From assembly GCA_963921425.1 (NCBI GenBank), contig OY992835.1, positions 5,270,001 to 5,334,000 on the forward strand: 64,000 bases of DNA. The letters are read 5' to 3'. Every line of letters begins with the position of its first letter. Position 1 is the first letter of the stretch. Below the pieces are notes generated by a model. It had not been told where the DNA came from. It worked only from the letters and a program-made list of their open reading frames with translations, and ran no database searches. Shown piece after piece: positions 56,641 to 64,000 of this stretch. This DNA is from Dryas octopetala. Lineage: Eukaryota > Streptophyta > Magnoliopsida > Rosales > Rosaceae. Both the position numbers and the translations under genes were made by a program.

Positions 56641-59182
56641 TGTTGAGTGCTCATTTTACACTATTTTATGATACTAACTCCCTAACTCAGAGTGCAAGAA
56701 CTCGGTATTTTGTGTGTTGTTAGTTTGTTTTTGTTCTTATAGGATAAAATGAGCAAAGAAGAGAAAAGGAGCCAAAAGGACCATTTTTAGACATTTCCTA
56801 GTCAAACTAGGAAAACGAGAGAAATCCTGGTCACACCAGGAAATGCCGCATCCCAGTCAAACTAGGATTCCTAGTCTCATAAGGAAAGATCAAGCTTGAA
56901 TAAGAAGGAACCATGATGATCAGAAGCCAGAAATGAGAAATCCTAGTTGGAGCAGGAAATCCTATGTCAACTAGGAAACCTAATCCAAGTAGGAAATGGA
57001 GTCCTAATGAAGATAGGAATCATGAGGGGCAAAATGGTAATTGTGAAATTCCAAGTGAGATAGAAATCCTAAGTCAACAAGGATTCCTAGGTGGACAAGG
57101 AAATGTTGGTCAAAGTCAACTCTACAAAGTCAAGGTTCCAGAAGCTTCTAGAAGGTGGTGGACATCCATGGAAATAAATGGAGGGAAGAAAGGAATTCAA
57201 ATTCAAATGGAGATGAGGGGCAAAATGGGAAGTCAAAGTTAATGGTCAAGGGTCAACTATGACAAAGTCAACAAGTCAAATGGGCCATGGGCCTATGCAA
57301 TGCCGAAATCTGAAGGGGCCATGCATGCATGCATGCGCCAGCCCAAGAGGAAGTCCATGCGCAAGCCCAAGCCTATCAGCCATGCGCAAAACCCTAGGGG
57401 GCTGGTGTGTGTCACTTAAGCCCAAGTCATGCAGCCCACAAGCCAAAGCCCAAGAAATCCTAGCTGGAAAAGAAGTCAAAACCCTGGAAAACAGAGCACC
57501 AATTTCGACAGCAATTCTGTAATTCTCCAGAATGAATCAGGTAGCATGCCATATATGGTTGGAAAGATACGGATGTTAGCTTCGCAGGGAATTTTACGGA
57601 TTTCGATTCCGAGTTTTCTAGCTCAAGATATGGCCATTTTAGTGGAGGTAGCGCAGCAGTTCCGCGAGCTGAAAGAGGAGTTACGCCCAAAAAGAGCCCA
57701 AATCAGCCCAAGGCCCATGCTTGGCCGAAAATTATAAGCCTTGGTGTGCAAGGAATGCACTTATCCCACATTGAAGAGAAAGAGAAATCTCAGCCCCACT
57801 TCCCTCTATAAATATATCTCTAAAAATCAGAAAAGGGGTCTGTTCTGTTCTCTCCCTTTGCTCCTCTTTAATTTTCAGCAGCCACCATTTCTTTCTTTTT
57901 ATTTTCTGAAGCAAACCCTAGCCGCAGCACCCTCTCTCTTGTTCTTCTCTAGCCGCAGCCCACACTCTCTCCCTCCTCTTTATTTTCTTTTTCTTCTCTT
58001 GTCTGGCCGAACACTAGCAGCCACTTTATCATGTTTTTCCTTTAATTTGTGCTGAACGGAAGAAGGAGGAAGTGAAGCCAAGCCGCAGCCACCACCACCT
58101 AGTTGCGCCACCAAGCCGCAGCCACCTCCAGCAGCCACGCCATCACCACCTTGCTGCCACCTTGCCGAGCACCTCAGCCTCCTCGCCGTGGAGCCAAAGG
58201 CCGAGCAGCCCCATTGCGCACCACCATTGCAGCCGCACCTCCACCTTGCTGCCCCGGCTTGATCTCTCTCCCTTTCTTTTATTTTCATGATTTTAATCAT
58301 GCATTATTTATTTGTGAATTTAATTATGTGTAGCTGAATATTGGGCTAGGGCTAGGATGAAGCCCTAGCATTGCTGTTCACTTTTACTATGGATTATTAA
58401 TATTTTGATTGTTTATATGTTGACAAATCTTGGATCTCTGTTTAAATTGAATCTATTTGTTTCGCATCTTTGACTGATCACCTTAGGTTGCATGCATCTA
58501 GATATATGTTGTGAAACTAAATAAGCTCGAAAGGATGATAGTTTCAATAGGCAACAAGTGGGTATCCTAAGATAATATTCATGAGAAAAGAGATCATAGA
58601 TGACATACAGTACATTAATTTGGAGCCATGCGCTATGTGTTTGTCACTCTCACAGATCGTAACGACTCTTGCATGGGTAACAGCTGTTTTAGCTTAGAAC
58701 TAGGGAACATGCAAGTTAACTGGCTAAGGAAGGCCCAAGAAGCTCTTAGTTTATGCACAGTAAGGGGAGTAATTGCTAAAAGTGACTAGCCAAACCTTTT
58801 AGTAGACGAACTTTGTCAACATGTTTATTTATTGATTGTTAATATCCATAGTAGAGTGAATGGTATGCTAGTGGTGGATTCTGACCCCTAGTGTTTCTTT
58901 ATCATTGTTTTATCCAAATTCATTCAGTTGTTATTTTAAAGTTTTGTCATTTATCTGTTAGTTTTTCCAGTCTCAAAAACCAATCAAAACCCCCCATTTG
59001 CGTGTGTGAGTTAGAGTTGAGTTAATTGAATTTAATTGAGTTAGTAATCGTACGCTAGTACAATTCCCTGTGGGATCGACCTCGTATTTGTAAGCTTTGC
59101 TACTTAGCGATTCGTGCACTTGCGAGTTAACCTAGAGTTGTTAAAAAGGTTTATTATAATTGCTCTAGGAAAACATACAACA
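56641..59182 (+). repeat. 3' LTR of A1
   Basis: 2542 bp, same length as the 5' LTR, one visible base difference. Confidence 0.96.
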
Positions 59183-59187
59183 CTCCT
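59183..59187. repeat. Target-site duplication of A1 (CTCCT), right copy
   Basis: Partner of 46803-46807. Confidence 0.95.
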
Positions 59188-60186
59188 CGCCGTGGAGCCC
59201 AAGGCCGAGCAGCCCCATTGCGCACCACCATTGCAGCCGCACCTCCACCTTGCTGCCCCGGCTTGATCTCTCTCCCTTTCTCTTATTTTCATTATTTTAA
59301 TCATGCATTATTTATTTGTGAATTTAATTATGTGTAGCTGAATATTGGGCTAGGGCTAGGATGAAGCCCTAGCGATGCTGCTTACTCTCACTATGGATTA
59401 TTGATTTTTAATTATTTACATGTTGACAAATCTTGGATCTCTGTTTAAATTGAATCTATTTGTTTCGCATCTTTGACTGATCACCTTAGGTTGCATGCAT
59501 CTAGATATATGTTGTGAAACTAAATAAGCTCGAAAGGATGATAGTTTCAATAGGCAACAAGTGGATATCCTAAGATAATATTCATGAGAAAAGGGATCAT
59601 AGAGGACATAGGGTACATTAATTTGGAGCTATGCGCTATGTGTTTGTCACTCTCACAGATCGTAATGACTCTTGCATGGGTAACAGCTGCCTTAGCTTAG
59701 CACTAGGGAACATGCAAGTTAACTGGCTAAGGAAGGCCCAAGAAGCTCTTAGTTTATGCACAGTAAGGGGAGTAATTGCTAAAAGTAACTAGCCAAACCT
59801 TTTAGTAGACGAACTTTGTTGACATGTTTATATATTGATTGTTAATATCCATAGTAGAGTGAATGGTATGCTAGTGGTGGATTCTGACCCCTAGTGTTTC
59901 TTTATTATTGTTTTATCCAAATTCATTCAGTTGTTATTTTAAAGTTTTGTCATTTATCTGTTAGTTTTTCTAGTCTCAAAAACCAATAAAAACCCCCCAT
60001 TTGCGTGTGTGAGTTAGAGTTGATTTAATCGAATTTAATTAAGTTAGTGATCATAACAATAGTACAATTCCCTGTGGGATCGACCTCGTATTTGTAAGCT
60101 TTGCTACTCCGCGATTCGTACACTTGCGAGTTAACCTAGAGTTGTTAAAAAGGTTTATTATAATTGCTCTAGGAAAACATACAATA
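59183..60186 (+). repeat. A2 5' LTR, right part
   Basis: It continues A2's LTR after A1, with the U5 segment TTCCCTGTGGGATCGACC near 60067-60084. It ends ACAATA, so the usual terminal CA has become TA by one change. Confidence 0.88.
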
Positions 60187-60192
60187 AGTTTT

Positions 60193-60210
60193 TGGCGCCG
60201 TTGCCGGGGA
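60193..60210 (+). promoter_or_regulatory. Primer-binding site, tRNA-Asp (A2)
   Basis: Perfect TGGCGCCGTTGCCGGGGA at the same distance from the LTR as in A1. Confidence 0.93.
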
Positions 60211-60325
60211 ATTGTTATTTGTGTTGATTGCTAGTTTAATTATCTTTAGTTAAGTCATCTTAATTAGGTTTTATTTTCTGTTTTTATTTTTGGTTCTTAC
60301 TGATTTCTCTTGTTTCTAAGGTACA

Positions 60326-63300
60326 ATGGAAGAGTCAAATTCGAAGATCACCCCCCTTTCACGTGTAGAAGGCCAAAAGGTGTTGAGTGCGTACAAGGGC
60401 AGGCCGAGACTCAATTGGACACCGTTAAGGATGAGGTCGACTCTTGTGTCGCCGAAAGGAAGTGAATCTGAAGAAGCATACGAAGAGGAGAAATCAGAAG
60501 AGGAAGACGAGGAGACCTTGCAGCCGAATGCATCTCAAAGGAGAATACCTTTGAGCGATTATTCGTCTCCAACGCTTCTAGCTCAACCTACGTGCATTGT
60601 TTACTCTCAAGTGGAAGCTGATTTTGAACTTTCAAGTGGGACGATCAAACTTCTTCCATCATTTCATGGTCTAGAAGGAGAGGATCCCTACGTGCATCTT
60701 AAGGAATTTCATGCGATATGCGAGATTGGCAAGCTGAGGGGGTTGAGCGATGATCAAAGGAAGTTAAGGTTATTTCCATTCTCTCTTAAAGATAAAGCTA
60801 AACAGTGGTTGTTTTCCTTGCAGGTCGCTTCAATTACAACATGGGAGGAACTGGCATCTAAGTTTCTTCTGAGGTTCTATCCAGTTAGCAAAACTATCAT
60901 TATGAGGAAGCAGATCTTAGGGTTTACACAATCAGAGGACGAAGTGTTTCATGAGAGTTGGGAAAGGTATCAAGAGCTTCTGACTTCGTGTCCGCACCAT
61001 AATTTTGCCCCGTGGATGCAGATTGAGTATTTTTATGAGGGTCTGTTGGATCAAGATCGTAATATGGTGGATATGACATGTGGAGGAGCACTGAAAAAGA
61101 AGACTTTTGAGGAAGCATGGACACTCTTTGACACATTGGCATTGAGTTCACAGCAGTGGAATAGACGGAAAAGAGTGGAAAAGAAATCAGTTATGGAAGC
61201 TGAGATATCTGAGCTTAAGCAGATGATGCAGGTTCTGATGGCAAATCAGGAAGCTAGGCCATCACATGGAGAGCCGTGTTTTGAGATTGAAAAAGTTCAA
61301 GTTAGACCGAGTGTACAGTCCCCTGTTAAGCAACGAAGTACTTATTTGGAGGACATGATTGCTACATTAGCCCAGAGTACAACTTCGATGTCTAATGATA
61401 CTAAGACGTTTATGAATAAAACTGAGGAGCAGTTGAATGTCACAGCTAAAGCTATTTCAAGTTTGGAAGCCCAATTGGAACAAGTGACTTTAACTTTGGA
61501 CAAAGTGGTAAAGGGTGCACCAATTCAGGATAGGGCAGAAGCAATCACTACTTTGAGAAGTGGGAAAGTAATTGACAACAAAGTGGGCACCACTAGAGAT
61601 GATAATTCAGGAAATGAGGATGAAGTTGAGATATTAGAGCCTGAACAAGTGGAACAGTACAAGAGGGATAAAGTTAAGGTTAAGGATGAGGAAGAGGAGG
61701 AAAGAAAGAAACAAGAAAAGCACATGGCTACACGTGCTAGCAAGAAGGCCGAGATTACTTCCTCTATCCCAAGAGCTCCATTGCCTTTCCCTCAACGTCA
61801 ATGGAAGAAGAATAAGGATGAGCAAGCTAAGGAAATTTTGGAGATGTTTAAGAAAGTGGAAATCAACATTCCTTTGCTTGATGCTATTCAGCAGATTCCT
61901 AAGTATGCCAAGTTTTTGAAGGAATTGTGCACACACAAGAGGAAATTCAAAGAACATGAGCAGGTGTGTCTAAGTGAAGAAGTCAGTGCTGTTTTGCAAA
62001 GAAAGTTGCCGCCCAAGTTGAAGGACCCTGGCAGTTTTACGATTCCATGTTTGGTTGGGGATCATAAGTTTGAGAAGGCATTGCTGGATTTGGGAGCAAG
62101 TATTAATTTGATGCCATATTCAGTTTTCGCACAGTTGGGCATAGGAGATCTTAAACCTACTAGTGTTACTCTTCAATTGGCAGATCGTTCAGTAAAGGTT
62201 CCGAAAGGTGTGGTTGAAGATGTGCTGGTTCGGGTTGCAGATTTGATCATGCCCGCTGATTTTATCATTCTTGAAATGGAGGATACCCCAATTAGAGGTA
62301 ATGAGCTACCGATCATATTGGGAAGACCGTTCATGGCCACGGCGAACACCAAGATTGATGTGAGTAATGGGAAGTTGACAATGTCTGTACTTGGTGAAAC
62401 AGTTGAGTTTGATGTTTTTGGTGCAATGAGGTATCCAAAGGAGGAGGATGATTGCTTGAGGATTGATAGTTTGGACCCATTGGTTGAGGAAGTGTGCGAA
62501 ACTTGCCTTGCAGAAGATACATTGGAGGTTGCTTTGGGAACACCAGAGTCTAGTGAATTAGATGAAAACTTGGAAACAACTCCTACACGTTTGGAAGGCA
62601 CCCGACCTCTCAGAAATAAGTGGTTCAACCAGTTTGAAATGTTAGTGTCTACTAATCAAAAGACGCTTCCTTCTATTGAGCAAGCACCTAAGTTGGAACT
62701 GAAACCGTTACCGGAGCACTTGAAATATGCATTTTTGGGAGAGAATGAGACCTTGCCTGTGATTATTGCAGCTAATTTGAGTGCAAGCGAGGAAGAAAGA
62801 CTCTTGAGAATTCTGAAGGAAAATCGGTTAGCATTGGGGTGGACCATAGCCGATATCAAGGGAATCTCACCCACAGTTTGTATGCACAGAATTTTACTTG
62901 AGGAGGAATCTAAGCCTACTCGTGATGCCCAAAGAAGACTGAATCCAACTCTGAAGGAAGTTGTGCGTAATGAGGTAATCAAATTGTTGGATGTTGGTAT
63001 TATTTATCCTATCAGTGATTCGAAGTGGGTTAGTCCTGTTCAAGTGGTGCCGAAGAAAAGTGGTATTACTGTGGTGAAGAATGAGCATAATGAGTTGGTT
63101 CCCCAAAGGACACAAACCGGTTGGCGTGTTTGTATTGACTATCGGAAGCTGAACACCGCGACAAGAAAGGATCATTTTCCTTTGCCATTTATTGACCAGA
63201 TGTTAGAAAGGTTGGCCGGCCATAGTCACTATTGCTTTTTGGATGGGTATAGTGGGTACAATCAGATTGCTATTGCACCCGAGGATCAAGAGAAGACCAC

Positions 63301-64000
63301 GTTCACATGTCCATTTGGTACATTTGCTTATAGGAGGATGCCATTCGGATTGTGCAATGCGCCCGCAACATTTCAGAGATGCATGATGTCTATCTTCTCC
63401 GACATGGTGGAACGAATCATTGAGGTATTTATGGATGATTTTTCTGTTTTTGGTTCGTCTTTTGATGCATGTCTGGATAATCTGTCTTTAGTTCTGAAAA
63501 GATGTCAAGAAGCCAATCTAGTGCTTAATTGGGAGAAATGCCATTTTATGGTCCAACAAGGGATAGTATTGGGTCATGTGATTTCGAAGGAGGGCATACA
63601 AGTTGATAAGGCCAAGATTGATGTGATTCAGAGATTGCCGCCTCCATCGAGTGTTAAGGAAGTAAGAAGTTTTCTAGGCCATGCTGGGTTTTATAGGAGA
63701 TTCATCAAGGATTTTTCCAAAATCTCCAGGCCTTTGTGCACCTTATTGCAAAAGGAGGTGAATTTTGAGTTTGATGAAGATTGCTTGGTTGCATTTAACA
63801 AGTTGAAGAAGCTACTCACCTCTGCTCCGATCATCATGCCACCTGATTGGAACTTGCCGTTTGAGCTTATGTGTGATGCAAGTGACTATGCTGTTGGAGC
63901 TGTTTTGGGTCAGAGAGTCGATAAGCTGCAACATGTGATTTATTATGCAAGCAGGACTCTGAATGATGCACAGTTGAACTATTCTACTACAGAGAAGGAG
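60326..64000 (+). CDS. Gag-Pol polyprotein of A2, partial (window edge)
   Basis: The frame is open from the Met at 60326 to the window edge, 1225 codons, with no stop seen. The distance from start to the RNase H motif STTEKE equals that in A1 (3672 nt), so there is no net indel. Gag, protease ([18 protein letters not shown]), reverse transcriptase (FLDGYSG, FMDDF at 63428-63442) and the beginning of RNase H ([10 protein letters not shown]) are present. Differences from A1 are scattered substitutions, many silent (for example in the RT region). The rest of RNase H and the integrase lie beyond the window. It is probably functional, but the 3' end must be seen to say so. Confidence 0.92.
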   Translation, partial: MEESNSKITPLSRVEGQKVLSAYKGRPRLNWTPLRMRSTLVSPKGSESEEAYEEEKSEEEDEETLQPNASQRRIPLSDYSSPTLLAQPTCIVYSQVEADFELSSGTIKLLPSFHGLEGEDPYVHLKEFHAICEIGKLRGLSDDQRKLRLFPFSLKDKAKQWLFSLQVASITTWEELASKFLLRFYPVSKTIIMRKQILGFTQSEDEVFHESWERYQELLTSCPHHNFAPWMQIEYFYEGLLDQDRNMVDMTCGGALKKKTFEEAWTLFDTLALSSQQWNRRKRVEKKSVMEAEISELKQMMQVLMANQEARPSHGEPCFEIEKVQVRPSVQSPVKQRSTYLEDMIATLAQSTTSMSNDTKTFMNKTEEQLNVTAKAISSLEAQLEQVTLTLDKVVKGAPIQDRAEAITTLRSGKVIDNKVGTTRDDNSGNEDEVEILEPEQVEQYKRDKVKVKDEEEEERKKQEKHMATRASKKAEITSSIPRAPLPFPQRQWKKNKDEQAKEILEMFKKVEINIPLLDAIQQIPKYAKFLKELCTHKRKFKEHEQVCLSEEVSAVLQRKLPPKLKDPGSFTIPCLVGDHKFEKALLDLGASINLMPYSVFAQLGIGDLKPTSVTLQLADRSVKVPKGVVEDVLVRVADLIMPADFIILEMEDTPIRGNELPIILGRPFMATANTKIDVSNGKLTMSVLGETVEFDVFGAMRYPKEEDDCLRIDSLDPLVEEVCETCLAEDTLEVALGTPESSELDENLETTPTRLEGTRPLRNKWFNQFEMLVSTNQKTLPSIEQAPKLELKPLPEHLKYAFLGENETLPVIIAANLSASEEERLLRILKENRLALGWTIADIKGISPTVCMHRILLEEESKPTRDAQRRLNPTLKEVVRNEVIKLLDVGIIYPISDSKWVSPVQVVPKKSGITVVKNEHNELVPQRTQTGWRVCIDYRKLNTATRKDHFPLPFIDQMLERLAGHSHYCFLDGYSGYNQIAIAPEDQEKTTFTCPFGTFAYRRMPFGLCNAPATFQRCMMSIFSDMVERIIEVFMDDFSVFGSSFDACLDNLSLVLKRCQEANLVLNWEKCHFMVQQGIVLGHVISKEGIQVDKAKIDVIQRLPPPSSVKEVRSFLGHAGFYRRFIKDFSKISRPLCTLLQKEVNFEFDEDCLVAFNKLKKLLTSAPIIMPPDWNLPFELMCDASDYAVGAVLGQRVDKLQHVIYYASRTLNDAQLNYSTTEKE

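Larger units (their letters stand above)
46808..59182 (+). mobile_element. A1, complete autonomous Athila-like retrotransposon
   Basis: This 12375-bp element has 2542-bp LTRs on both sides, TG...CA ends, CTCCT duplications, perfect tRNA-Asp PBS, an uninterrupted 1750-codon gag-pol, a non-coding tract and a PPT. On direct reading the LTRs differ at one base (A at 47309, G at 57142). No env-like gene is present. All known requirements for movement are visible, so it is likely a recently active copy. Assignment to Athila rests on tRNA-Asp priming, Gag/protease style, lack of chromodomain and long LTRs. Confidence 0.96.
45309..64000 (+). mobile_element. A2, autonomous Athila-like element, right end outside window
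   Basis: Its 5' LTR is split by A1: 45309-46807 and 59183-60186 (about 2.5 kb joined). A perfect PBS and an open gag-pol follow. It is inserted in N6's non-coding tract (left target copy CACAT, 45304-45308). In coding sequence it is very close to A1 (same spacing over the visible 3.67 kb), but its U3 is partly N-like, so it is a mosaic. Confidence 0.9.

Overview
The window is plant nuclear DNA made almost entirely of nested LTR retrotransposons. I found no host gene, rRNA, tRNA gene or CRISPR array. Evidence for a plant: the primer-binding sites match the 3' end of plant tRNA-Asp (TGGCGCCGTTGCCGGGGA). The polyproteins are Ty3/gypsy in order (Gag, protease, RT, RNase H, integrase with a GPY-type end and no chromodomain) and look like the Athila branch. 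A seed plant is a safe inference; I cannot name the species.

I use working names. A = full gag-pol elements (A1, A2, + strand; A3 is a decayed relative). N = non-autonomous elements that carry only gag-protease (N1, N2, N3) or almost no coding sequence (N4, and D1 on the + strand). For N5 and N6 too little internal sequence is visible to know the coding type. T = an unrelated LTR family starting TGTAA (T1, T2). S1 and P are solo LTRs.

Left part: N1 and N2 (minus) form a tandem joined through one rearranged LTR that contains a 1.38-kb palindrome (1-12227). They end in T1 (12228-14625), which lies in the integrase region of A3. A3 (+) is interrupted again by N3 (15103-23089, target duplication CATGG) and ends with its 3' LTR at 26250. 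A3 itself sits in the 5' LTR of D1 (LTR remainder 26251-27297).

Middle: D1's internal region contains solo LTR S1 (28306-30312) and N5 (minus, from 30400). N5's LTR was split by solo LTR P (32245-41300, duplication CATTT). P was split by N4 (32994-39638, duplication CCATG). N5's internal region is then cut by T2 (42003), T2 by N6 (42808), N6 by A2 (45309), and A2's 5' LTR by A1 (46808-59182, duplication CTCCT). That is a stack of six insertion levels on the right side.

Right part: A1 is complete, with two 2542-bp LTRs in which I see one difference, and an uninterrupted 1750-codon polyprotein holding all catalytic motifs. A2's polyprotein is open for 1225 codons up to the window edge.

How they work together (inference): A supplies reverse transcriptase, RNase H and integrase. 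N and D elements have the same tRNA-Asp primer site and a polypurine tract identical to A1's, plus a homologous non-coding tract downstream of the coding region, so they are well placed to be copied in trans. The most interesting signals are non-coding: a hairpin whose stem changes on both sides between families, a polypurine motif repeated three times per element, and an array of short inverted repeats in the LTRs.
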